NCBI GenBank assembly: GCA_041659585.1
Contig: JBAZXY010000033.1
Span: forward strand, 1 to 12,660
DNA length: 12,660 nt
From: UBA8518 sp041659585
Lineage (GTDB): Bacteria > Patescibacteriota > Minisyncoccia > Moranbacterales > UBA2206
Direction: 5' to 3'
Positions 5,596 to 12,037 of this stretch are shown in pieces. The translations under genes were made by a program, and so were the position numbers. The notes below the pieces were generated by a model, which did no database searches, was not told where the DNA came from, and saw nothing but the letters and a program-made list of their open reading frames with translations. The stretch's first letter is position 1. Each line of letters opens with the position of its first letter.

Positions 5596-5648
5596 CAAAC
5601 AAAAAAACAGGGCTTTCCCCCGTTCTGTTTCTTTTCTGCATGTATATT
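5596..5648 (-). repeat. Dispersed repeat R, copy 3 (short form)
   Basis: Minus strand: TATACATGCAGAAAAGAAAC, then a GGGGGAAAGCCC hairpin, TG and a T7 run. The AAAAGATTTTGATTGACTGA part of the core seen in copies 1, 4 and 5 is missing. Confidence 0.6.
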
Positions 5649-5650
5649 AA

Positions 5651-5681
5651 AAAAGGCTCTCAAGAAATTTTCCTGAGAGCC
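5651..5681 (-). terminator. Intrinsic terminator of the membrane protein gene
   Basis: Minus strand: GGCTCTCA (5674-5681) / TGAGAGCC (5655-5662), a perfect 8-bp stem followed by T6. The stop at 5711 is 30 nt upstream. Confidence 0.92.
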
Positions 5682-5710
5682 TCCGTCTGACTTTTTTAAG
5701 CCATTGGATT

Positions 5711-6307
5711 TCACACCGAATCGAAAGCTGGTGATAGTTTTCGCGCAGTTAGTAACGATTCAATCCATTTCTTCACTTTGCTTTTTTGCGGTGGCAATGG
5801 AGTGCAGCAAACTAGATATTCTGCTGCAACTCTTACAAAAATACTGAGAAGAGGTAAAAACCCAGATTTGTCAAATAACAACATCGCAGGTATAAATATC
5901 AATAAGTACCAAACCATAAGTTTAATACTCATGATTCTATCTGACTCAGCAATAATCCTGCGCTTATTCATCAAGCCTGCATTGCTGTTTAAGGTATTAT
6001 ACTCTCGCATCAGATGTTTACAAAGACTAACTCCTCTGTAATTTGCAGCCACAATCATCATTACGACTAAAGCTCTCATCATGAAAATAGCTGCATTAAG
6101 CAGTAGACTAGATTTCGACATAGAATTCGTCAACCATCCAGTTCCCGACATAGTAAAAGCAGCAACTGCCCAGAGAAATATGAACATCGAAGAAAGCAGA
6201 AAGCAGACACGAGCTATTTCAAAGCATGTGATTCCGAACATCCGTTGAATTTTTTGAGAGTATTTTTCGAACCTATCCATCAACCATTTGTCTATATATA
6301 AGAACAT
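5711..6307 (-). CDS. Unknown integral membrane protein with a CTPLPP motif
   Basis: 198 aa, family not identified. Four hydrophobic stretches are visible (about 31-53, 68-89, 129-146, 151-168). They follow a basic amphipathic N-terminus and are separated by a charged loop (YNTLNSNAGLMNKRRIIAES). The last segment ends YLVCCTPLPPQKSKVKKWIE, followed by a basic cytoplasmic-looking tail; from memory similar CTPLPP tails occur in small CPR membrane proteins, which needs a search. The start is secure, with GGAGGTGA at ideal spacing and a perfect-consensus promoter. It is a single-gene unit whose promoter-leader is shared with the unknown gene at 3604-4158, suggesting a common signal. No catalytic motif is visible. 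Confidence 0.8.
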   Translation of the reverse strand: MFLYIDKWLMDRFEKYSQKIQRMFGITCFEIARVCFLLSSMFIFLWAVAAFTMSGTGWLTNSMSKSSLLLNAAIFMMRALVVMMIVAANYRGVSLCKHLMREYNTLNSNAGLMNKRRIIAESDRIMSIKLMVWYLLIFIPAMLLFDKSGFLPLLSIFVRVAAEYLVCCTPLPPQKSKVKKWIESLLTARKLSPAFDSV

Positions 6308-6328
6308 GGCTTACTCACCTCCATTATT

Positions 6329-6411
6329 ATTTTGGGATCATTCCCTATATTGTAAAATAACCGTCAAATACCGATTTATTATTATACTCCCTTTTATGCA
6401 TTTTGTCAAAC
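6329..6411 (-). promoter_or_regulatory. Consensus promoter and conserved leader of the membrane protein gene
   Basis: Minus strand: TTGACA (6404-6409), 17 nt, TATAAT (6381-6386). By eye the 83-nt block differs from 4227-4309 at about 7 positions, four of them in the spacer, so the leader is better conserved than the spacer. The leader ends in hairpin GGGA-ATGA-TCCC ahead of the GGAGGTGA ribosome site. Confidence 0.85.
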
Positions 6412-6480
6412 AAAAAAAACAGGGCTTTCCCCTGTCTTGTTCTTTTCTGCGTGTATATTCAGTCAATCAAAATCTTTTGC
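6410..6480 (-). repeat. Dispersed repeat R, copy 4, doubling as helicase terminator
   Basis: Minus strand: AAAAGATTTTGATTGACTGA, then TATACACGCAGAAAAGA and a perfect hairpin ACAGGG-GAAAG-CCCTGT followed by T8. It starts about 10 nt after the helicase stop at 6490. This copy has the best-formed terminator stem. Confidence 0.8.
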
Positions 6481-6489
6481 TATTTTAAA

Positions 6490-7680
6490 TCATAAATAAC
6501 TATTCTTTTCATAATACTTCAATCTCTTTTTAAAAAATCTCTCCAAATATTCCACTTTTTTATCCCTGTAATCATAAATCTTATTCTCACCTTCAGATCC
6601 TCGCTGAATTCTGCCAATATACTGTGTCAGTTTTCCTTGAAAAGCGAATGGAAATACCAAAAACAAAGACTCCAAATTTTTAAAGTCTGTTCCTTCTCCA
6701 ATGAGCTGTCCAGTCGCCAGCAATATCTGAAAATTACCATCCTCAATTTGTTTTATTTTTTCTCGTCTTTTCTTTTCAGTCAAATCGCCACTGAGCTCAA
6801 TTATCTCAAATTCTTTTTTCAGATAACAACTCAGCACTTCAATATGCTCTTTTCTTTCAGTCAACACCAAACATTTTTTGCCACCACTTGCCTCCTTTTT
6901 AATATCTTCGATGATTTGCCTATTTCTATTTGAATCAAAGACGATTATCTTGGAAAGCATTTGAAAATTGTCGGTTTTTACTTTAAATGGAACCTCCAAA
7001 TTAGTCTCACTTATGATGACTTTTGGAGTATCTCGCCTTAATCCTTTCTCATCCACTCTAAAATCATTTTCAATCTTATGCAAAACATCTCCCAGATAAA
7101 TTGAAATTAAATTTCCATCATTATTTTTTCGCTCAGGTGTTGCCGTAAGCCCATAAAGATAGAATGGACTGAGCTTGGTTATCACACCCCTGAACATTTT
7201 GGCTGGCATATGGTGACATTCATCTATAATTACTAATCCAAAATTAGCATTCAATTCTTTCAAGTCTTCCATCCTACTAAGGGTCTGCACCATAGCCACG
7301 GTTATTTTCTTGCCCATCTTTTTTTTACTGGAAACATATTGCCCAATTTCCCTCTTGGGAATATTCAGAAAACCTTCGATTCTTTCCAGCCACTGATCAA
7401 AGATTTGTTTTTTATGAACTAAAATAAGGGTTGGCTGCTTGAGCTTAGCAATGATATCTATTCCGATGATTGTTTTTCCTGAGCCAGGAGGTGAAACTAA
7501 TAATCCATTCTCTGCAGTCACTATTTCTTTTACTGCTCCTTCTTGATAACCAAAAAGCTTGTGGCTAGTTTCAAATTTGACTGGTTTTAATTTGCTTCTT
7601 TCATCTACAATCTCAAATTTAATATTCTGCTCATTTAAAAAATCAACCAACTCATTCAAAAATCCTCTAGGAACAGCCAC
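6490..7680 (-). CDS. SF2 DEAD/DEAH-type helicase (helicase half of a split TOTE-like protein)
   Basis: 396 aa from a GTG start preceded by AAGGTGA. Motifs in order are a Q-like FGYQEGAV (43-50), Walker A PPGSGKT (64-70), motif Ia LILVHKKQIFDQW, the DEAH-box variant DECHH (153-157), motif III LTATPER (178-184), motif V ATGQLIGEGTDF (322-333) and motif VI QYIGRIQRG (353-361). All ATPase motifs are intact. The N-terminal AVPRGFLNEL matches the linker that, in TOTE-type primase-helicase proteins, joins primase to helicase in a single chain. The frame overlaps the primase gene by 25 nt in the -1 frame. No nuclease domain follows motif VI. Probable role: ATP-driven remodelling of nucleic acid in a mobile or defence context (inference from the family). 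Confidence 0.88.
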   Translation of the reverse strand: MAVPRGFLNELVDFLNEQNIKFEIVDERSKLKPVKFETSHKLFGYQEGAVKEIVTAENGLLVSPPGSGKTIIGIDIIAKLKQPTLILVHKKQIFDQWLERIEGFLNIPKREIGQYVSSKKKMGKKITVAMVQTLSRMEDLKELNANFGLVIIDECHHMPAKMFRGVITKLSPFYLYGLTATPERKNNDGNLISIYLGDVLHKIENDFRVDEKGLRRDTPKVIISETNLEVPFKVKTDNFQMLSKIIVFDSNRNRQIIEDIKKEASGGKKCLVLTERKEHIEVLSCYLKKEFEIIELSGDLTEKKRREKIKQIEDGNFQILLATGQLIGEGTDFKNLESLFLVFPFAFQGKLTQYIGRIQRGSEGENKIYDYRDKKVEYLERFFKKRLKYYEKNSYL

Positions 7681-8633
7681 CTTTTCACCTTGATTTTCAT
7701 CAGTTTGAAATATTTTTCCAATCCATAAACATTCACGCCCATTCGCTTCCTAATGACAACCTCCAAATTGGCAAAGTTTAATTTTTCTTTTAAGAAGTTG
7801 ACGACTATTTTTGGCAGATTATTTTTATCTATAAATATCTGTTCTTTCAAGACTAACTTCAATTTACTCTTTGAGCTTGTTTTTAATATTTCGCACTTTC
7901 CGTTGAATTGATTATACAACTCGTCTAATTTTTCTAATGAAATTTTTTCAGCTTTGGATAAAAATTCCCACTGGTCAATTAATATTTCAGAATTTTTTTT
8001 CCAATCCAAAAATATTGAATTGCCAGCATTTCTAGATTCTCCTTGCAACGGCAAAGCGATCAAATTGCCAAAGCCTTCGCCACTGTGCATATCCTGATTG
8101 GGAAATAACCTATCGAAAGCATCTTCTTTTTCAAATTGGTCTATTATCTTTGTCTCTCGTAAAATATTTATAGCAATATTCCTGCTTTTATAGGCCTGGT
8201 ATTTATCTTCAAAAAATATCCAAATATGTCCGCCGTTTCCGCTGCGTGAACGTTCTAAATAGGCTGGTAGATTATATTTTTCACAACCATTTAAAAATCT
8301 CAATGCCTCCTCTTGCCATTTTTCACCATCAAAGTCAGCAACAATAAAATATGAGGTATTATCTTTTAATAATGGATAAACTCCATAACACTTATTACCC
8401 CTAAGGTGTTGCTCCGCATAAAAATCGCTAAACTGTGCATATGCCTTATTACCACAATCTTTACACTTTTTTCTTTGTAGCTTATTACAAAGAGATTGCT
8501 TCCATTCATTTAAGCACACTGGGGTGTAACCACTAGCTGATTTGTCTTGTTTTTCCCAGCGAACTGCAAAGACATCATCCCTGCCCATAAAAAGATTTCT
8601 AAAAATTTGCAGTTTTTCAGTTGACGACAACAT
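7656..8633 (-). CDS. TOTE-type archaeo-eukaryotic primase (AEP) domain protein
   Basis: 325 aa. The N-terminus matches the TOTE conflict-system AEP family: LFRxLFxGRxDVxAxRW-like IFRNLFMGRDDVFAVRWE, then GYTPVCLNEW. A likely zinc-binding cluster follows (C40, C49, C57, C60). The AEP catalytic DxD is FIVADFDGE (D100, D102), the second motif SGNGGHIW has H136, and FDRLFPNQDMHSGEGFGN LIALPLQ follows. The polymerase active site therefore looks intact. In typical relatives this domain runs straight into an SF2 helicase; here the frame leaves the family alignment after VYGLEK and stops 17 residues later, while family-like sequence continues in the -1 frame. There is no clear ribosome site at the ATG (8633), which follows the Fic gene by 108 nt. 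Confidence 0.85.
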   Translation of the reverse strand: MLSSTEKLQIFRNLFMGRDDVFAVRWEKQDKSASGYTPVCLNEWKQSLCNKLQRKKCKDCGNKAYAQFSDFYAEQHLRGNKCYGVYPLLKDNTSYFIVADFDGEKWQEEALRFLNGCEKYNLPAYLERSRSGNGGHIWIFFEDKYQAYKSRNIAINILRETKIIDQFEKEDAFDRLFPNQDMHSGEGFGNLIALPLQGESRNAGNSIFLDWKKNSEILIDQWEFLSKAEKISLEKLDELYNQFNGKCEILKTSSKSKLKLVLKEQIFIDKNNLPKIVVNFLKEKLNFANLEVVIRKRMGVNVYGLEKYFKLMKIKVKRWLFLEDF

Positions 8634-8741
8634 TTCTGATTTCGATTGCTAATTAGATAACTTTTTATCAAAACTTTCATTGATTAGCCCTATCGAAGTT
8701 AATAATAATTTCCTATCAGCTCAAATAAAATTAATACTAAA

Positions 8742-9794
8742 TTATATTTTCTTATATCTAGACCCCCTACCCATTCCCATTCTTTCAATCAACTTCAAAT
8801 TAACCAATCTAGCTAGTGACTGTTTTATGGTGGCCATTGAAATTGAATCAGAAAGTTGCTTGTTGATTTCTGAGATGCTCAATGTGTCAGCCTGAAACAA
8901 TTGATAGATTGTCAGTTGCTTTTCCGAGAGTAGCTTCTCTGGTTGATCTTCATCCATTATATCTTTGGCTTTTCTGATTTGTTCCAAAAGAGCATCTAAC
9001 AAAAAGTTGAGCCAAGGCGTGATATCCTCTTTTTTTGTTTTGTGCTTGGATTGAGTTTTTCTCAGAGCCAAATAATAATCTATTTTTCGCTCTTCAATAA
9101 TTTCATCTAGCGAAACATACGGGACATAGGTATAGCCAGTTTTAAGAAGCAATAATGTAGTCAATGCTCGTGAAAGCCTGCCATTGCCATCGCGAAAAGG
9201 ATGGATAGCTAGAAACTCAAAAATAAAATTGGCAATAAGAATAAGCTGGTGCGTTTCCCCTTTCTCCATTTCCAAATTTAACCAGTGCAGAACATCATCC
9301 ATTTCTTTTTTGGTGAGATAGGGTTTGGTTGGTTCAAAAATAACGACCTCTTCACCATCTTCTTTTATCATAACTACCTTGTTGTCAATCGTCTTGTATT
9401 TGCCCTTGTGTGTCTTGTCTTTTTCTGAAAAATTGAGCAAGATTTGATGAAAATGCAAAACCTGACCTTCGGTGATTTTGAAAGTTTTCCAGTTATCAAA
9501 TATTCTTCCCAAAAGATCAGCATAACCAGCCACTTCTTGAGCATCTCTGCCTTTGGGTGGAATAGATTTTAGCCCTTGCAGAAGTCGAGCCACTTCAACA
9601 TCAGACATCCTTGAGCCTTCAATACGAGTGGATGCTCCTGTGCTAGTGATTAGAACGCTTCTCTTGAGCCTGCCTAATGTTTGTGGACTAAGTCTCAAAC
9701 TGCCCTTCCACAAGCCCTTGAATTCATCTATTTTGGTTATCTTTTGCAAGATTTCTTGGCTCAAAATAACCCTTTTTGCAAATCTATTTTCCAT
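8742..9794 (-). CDS. Fic-family enzyme with auto-inhibitory helix and C-terminal winged helix
   Basis: 350 aa. The Fic catalytic loop HPFRDGNGR (198-206) is intact; Fic enzymes usually transfer AMP from ATP to a hydroxyl side chain of a target protein. An inhibitory motif of the form [ST]xxxE[GN] is present upstream (S55...E59-G60 in STRIEG), placing it among Fic proteins with an N-terminal built-in inhibitory helix. The flap region is around FEPTKPYLTKKE. Residues about 290-350 (LSISEINKQL ... SLARLVNLKLIERMGMGRG) form a winged helix-turn-helix, suggesting DNA binding, possibly autoregulation. It heads the primase/helicase block. The start lacks a Shine-Dalgarno, but a near-consensus promoter lies about 25 nt upstream. 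No separate antitoxin gene is seen. Confidence 0.9.
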   Translation of the reverse strand: MENRFAKRVILSQEILQKITKIDEFKGLWKGSLRLSPQTLGRLKRSVLITSTGASTRIEGSRMSDVEVARLLQGLKSIPPKGRDAQEVAGYADLLGRIFDNWKTFKITEGQVLHFHQILLNFSEKDKTHKGKYKTIDNKVVMIKEDGEEVVIFEPTKPYLTKKEMDDVLHWLNLEMEKGETHQLILIANFIFEFLAIHPFRDGNGRLSRALTTLLLLKTGYTYVPYVSLDEIIEERKIDYYLALRKTQSKHKTKKEDITPWLNFLLDALLEQIRKAKDIMDEDQPEKLLSEKQLTIYQLFQADTLSISEINKQLSDSISMATIKQSLARLVNLKLIERMGMGRGSRYKKI

Positions 9795-9803
9795 ATTTTT
9801 ATT

Positions 9804-9853
9804 AGCTATAATTTAACTATATCCAATTATATCCGATTATAGCTGATTGTCAA
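9804..9853 (-). promoter_or_regulatory. Promoter with phased operator-like repeats ahead of the Fic gene
   Basis: Minus strand: TTGACA (9848-9853), 16 nt, TATAAT (9826-9831). Four decamers run head to tail across the -10: AGCTATAATC, GGATATAATT, GGATATAGTT, AAATTATAGC. The outer pair form an inverted repeat (AGCTATAAT 9836-9844 / ATTATAGCT 9804-9812) and the inner pair a direct repeat, all spaced one helical turn apart. This looks like an operator, possibly for the Fic protein's own winged helix. Confidence 0.65.
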
Positions 9854-9854
9854 G

Positions 9855-9953
9855 TTATTGAATTTCCAAGTCAGTCAGCCATTTCAAAAGCGGAAGATAA
9901 TTTTCCTCTGCTAGCCCCTCTTTGAGATAATTTTTTTCGCCTGCTAATTTCAT
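9855..9953 (-). pseudogene. N-terminal remnant of a GNAT acetyltransferase gene
   Basis: 32 codons: MKLAGEKNYLKEGLAEENYL then PLLKWLTDLEIQ and stop. This aligns with the first 32 residues of the intact GNAT at 5026-5559 (MKLRGEKIYLQEGLAEENYP). The rest of the acetyltransferase, including the acetyl-CoA loop, is absent. The start region is also conserved: an extended -10 (TGC-TATGAT, 9960-9965) lies 6 nt before the ATG, exactly as in the intact gene. The stop lies 1 nt from the Fic promoter -35 box, so the breakpoint coincides with the edge of the Fic/primase/helicase block. Non-functional as an acetyltransferase. Confidence 0.8.
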
Positions 9954-9970
9954 ATATTTATCATAGCACA

Positions 9971-10015
9971 TAAACAAAAAACATGGTTTTCCCTTCCAGC
10001 GGGGAACGGAGTATA
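9971..10015 (-). repeat. Possible degenerate R-type terminator repeat
   Basis: Minus strand: TATATACTCCG, then GTTCCC...GGGAAAAC pairing, CATG and T6. It resembles the 3' end of the R repeats (TATACAC...CCCTGTTTTTTT) and sits in the equivalent place upstream of a GNAT start. Similarity is weak. Confidence 0.3.
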
Positions 10016-10018
10016 TAG

Positions 10019-10047
10019 CAAAAAGCCGCCATTTCTGACGGCTTTTG
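10019..10047 (-). terminator. Intrinsic terminator of the acidic secreted protein gene
   Basis: Minus strand: AAAAGCCGTC (10037-10046) / GGCGGCTTTT (10021-10030) around AGAAAT, running into a T-run. It starts 14 nt after the stop at 10061. Confidence 0.9.
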
Positions 10048-10060
10048 TTATCCGGAAGTC

Positions 10061-11398
10061 TTATGCAAACAATCTTGCCAACCAACCAAACATACTAATT
10101 CCGCTCTCGCTTTCAGCAACGAATTTCTGAAGATTAGTATTCTGTTGAGTAAGCATTTTGACTTGTTCTTGTAGAACGAGTTTTACAGCTGGGTCGTTCA
10201 TTTGACTAGTTAGATCGGTAAGCACCTTGATCCTGGTCTGGTTTTCAGTAACAGCTGTTTGGATTTCAGCAATGCTTCCATATTTTGGACCTACAAGGAA
10301 TTTTGTGAATCCGCCTCGATCATTGACTTCATTGATTGAGTTTTCAATCTTGATTTGCGAATCATTCTGAGCTTGAGCCACCACGTTCACCTGCTGTCCG
10401 ATGCCGCCTTCCATTTCTCCGATGGCTTTCAAATTGTGGACGAACATAGCCACTTCGTTTTTATATTCTTTGGCGATGTCAGCATCTTCGTCCTCATCAG
10501 CATCTTCAAAGAGATCATCCATTCTTTCCAGTTTTTTACCAGCTAGTTCCGCTATGGCTTCAGCTTCGATGTAGTTTCCAGTAGCAAGTTTCGCTTCGGC
10601 TTGCGACAGCATCATTTTAGCCTCACCAAGTGCTGTCCTATATGCAGAAACATTTATGTCTCTGGCAGCAGCAAGGTTTAATCTGTTTTCCAGCTTGGCA
10701 ATGTCTCTTTTGAGTTCAGCAATTTCTTCTGTTGCCTCTTCAGTGCTTTCCTCGTCTTCATCATCATCCTTGAGTGACATTTTCACTAGTTTTTCAAGAC
10801 GTTCCATCTTGTGTTTCGCAGTTTCCAAAGTATTTTTCGATCCCGCAGAATTAGCAGTCAATTGAGATTGGATTTGAAACACTAATCCTTTCACTTCAGC
10901 CAGATTATTGTTGAAAGCATCCACGGAAACCCCATTGGAAGCTAAAACACCTATTTTCAACTCGACCTTCTGGATGTCGCTATTTAACTCTTGAATGTCT
11001 CCTGTCAGCTCCCCAGAATCCGCATTTTCGTCTTCGTCATCGCCTTCCACTTTTTTTTCATCCTCGTCATCATCAGCTGCCTGGGTTCTTGTTTGAGTTG
11101 TTGCTTGAGTTGTTGTTTTGGTACGCATTATCTCTTGCTCATCCTTGTCCTCATTTTCATCTGTATTATCTTTTTCATCTTCATCTTCCCGGTCGCTTTC
11201 ATCCTTGCTTCGGTCGTTGTCACTATCATCTTCTCGTTCGTCTTCATCATTTCCCTTATTATTTTCTTCATCATCAGCGGAAACTGGAGTGGCTAGAAGA
11301 TTTGCCTGAGCACGAAAAAAACTAGCGAACGACAAACCAGTCGCGAACAAGATAGCGATTATTACTATCAAATGTGCATTGTGCTTTAGTTTTTGCAT
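10061..11398 (-). CDS. Secreted, highly acidic coiled-coil repeat protein
   Basis: 445 aa, function unknown. Residues 1-30 form a signal peptide or N-terminal anchor (KLKH then LIVIIAILFATGLSFASF). Residues 41-128 are an Asp/Glu-rich disordered stretch interrupted by a Thr/Gln-rich patch (IMRTKTTTQATTQTRTQAA, 90-108). Two copies of a ~85-residue helical unit follow (about 129-216 and 225-306), each with a DI..L..[KR]... heptad start, a [IV].V.A[FY]...L.E.K centre, a K.MERL-like or KKLERM helix and an acidic DEDED-type tail. The C-terminal third is helical and ends in a hydrophobic ISMFGWLARLFA tail. It is probably exported and tethered, perhaps binding cations or giving the surface negative charge (inference). 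No Shine-Dalgarno is visible. Confidence 0.85.
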   Translation of the reverse strand: MQKLKHNAHLIVIIAILFATGLSFASFFRAQANLLATPVSADDEENNKGNDEDEREDDSDNDRSKDESDREDEDEKDNTDENEDKDEQEIMRTKTTTQATTQTRTQAADDDEDEKKVEGDDEDENADSGELTGDIQELNSDIQKVELKIGVLASNGVSVDAFNNNLAEVKGLVFQIQSQLTANSAGSKNTLETAKHKMERLEKLVKMSLKDDDEDEESTEEATEEIAELKRDIAKLENRLNLAAARDINVSAYRTALGEAKMMLSQAEAKLATGNYIEAEAIAELAGKKLERMDDLFEDADEDEDADIAKEYKNEVAMFVHNLKAIGEMEGGIGQQVNVVAQAQNDSQIKIENSINEVNDRGGFTKFLVGPKYGSIAEIQTAVTENQTRIKVLTDLTSQMNDPAVKLVLQEQVKMLTQQNTNLQKFVAESESGISMFGWLARLFA

Positions 11399-11434
11399 AT
11401 TTTTATTTTTTTATTAAGAATTAAGCTTGTTTAT

Positions 11435-11460
11435 ATTTTACCAAAAAATTCATTTTTTGG
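11435..11460 (-). promoter_or_regulatory. Extended -10 promoter with adjoining palindrome for the acidic protein gene
   Basis: Minus strand: a perfect palindrome CCAAAAAA-TGAA-TTTTTTGG (11441-11460) runs straight into TAAAAT (11435-11440), giving a TGG-TAAAAT extended -10. Only a poor -35 (TTCCCA) is available. The palindrome fills the spacer and could be a repressor site. Confidence 0.5.
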
Positions 11461-11494
11461 GAAGGACTAATTAAAAGTGGCATGGTGAAAACAT

Positions 11495-11519
11495 ACAAAA
11501 ACAGGGTTTTTATCCCTGT
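11495..11519 (-). terminator. Intrinsic terminator of the SHOCT protein gene
   Basis: Minus strand: ACAGGG (11514-11519), ATAAAAA, CCCTGT (11501-11506), then T5. It starts 17 nt after the stop at 11536. Confidence 0.85.
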
Positions 11520-11535
11520 CCTTGCGTAAACCAGA

Positions 11536-11796
11536 TTATTCCAAGTCCTTCTTTTTTGCCTCAAATTCTTCCTTGTTTATTTCTCCCTTAGCATAACGCT
11601 CTTTGAGAATATCTAGCGACGTTTTATCGCCATGCCCATGATGACCGCCGTGATTGTTATCACAGCAACCGCCGCCGCCTGAAACACCACGAATCAAGGT
11701 GAAAATACCCCAAATAATCAGCCCCCAGAAAAGAAGCATGAATATCCAGCCGAACCCAAAACCTCCACCCCATCCCCCAAATGAATTCCACATCAT
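11536..11796 (-). CDS. Small SHOCT-domain membrane protein with a Cys/His/Gly linker
   Basis: 86 aa. A Gly/Phe/Trp-rich N-terminus leads into one transmembrane helix (about 15-36, GWIFMLLFWGLIIWGIFTLI). Then comes a flexible linker with CC (44-45) and four histidines (49, 52, 53, 55: CCDNNHGGHHGHGDK), and a C-terminal SHOCT module (60-86, SLDILKERYAKGEINKEEFE). SHOCT domains are short C-terminal helical hairpins found on many bacterial membrane proteins and thought to mediate oligomerisation or interactions. The Cys/His cluster could bind a transition metal (inference). The N-terminus may equally start at M2 (11793). No clear ribosome site; the upstream region is AT-rich with TATAAT-like boxes. 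Confidence 0.85.
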   Translation of the reverse strand: MMWNSFGGWGGGFGFGWIFMLLFWGLIIWGIFTLIRGVSGGGGCCDNNHGGHHGHGDKTSLDILKERYAKGEINKEEFEAKKKDLE

Positions 11797-11943
11797 ATGA
11801 TTTATAATTAATGCTTATACATATTATATTACGTAAAATAACGGAAATAATTTCATAGTCAAAATCCAATGAATATTTTCTGCATAAGTTAGTATAAAAT
11901 CCCTTGTAATTAATCTTATTTGAGCCTAGTTTTAATTTTGAAT

Positions 11944-11985
11944 AAAAAAACAACCTGGTGCTGTTAAGCAAATCACAGGTTGTTA
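11944..11985 (-). terminator. Intrinsic terminator of the two-cysteine DsrC gene
   Basis: Minus strand: ACAACCTG (11976-11983) / CAGGTTGT (11950-11957) with an 18-nt loop, followed by T7. It lies about 55 nt after the stop at 12038. Confidence 0.85.
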
Positions 11986-12037
11986 ATGGTTTCATCATAT
12001 TCATGACATTTTTGCGCTTTCTCACTCAAGAGGAGTA

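Noticed and set aside
9855..10085. 76-aa frame extending the GNAT remnant upstream
   Set aside because: The extra N-terminal part reads through the terminator of the acidic protein gene. The real remnant starts at the ATG at 9953, which matches the intact GNAT.
10355..11325. Several plus-strand frames rich in Ser, Phe and Leu
   Set aside because: They are antisense to the Asp/Glu-rich codons of the acidic secreted protein and have no starts or motifs of their own.
11660..12025. 121-aa minus-strand frame overlapping the SHOCT gene
   Set aside because: It covers the DsrC terminator and AT-rich intergenic DNA, and runs in another frame of the SHOCT gene, which has clear domain support.
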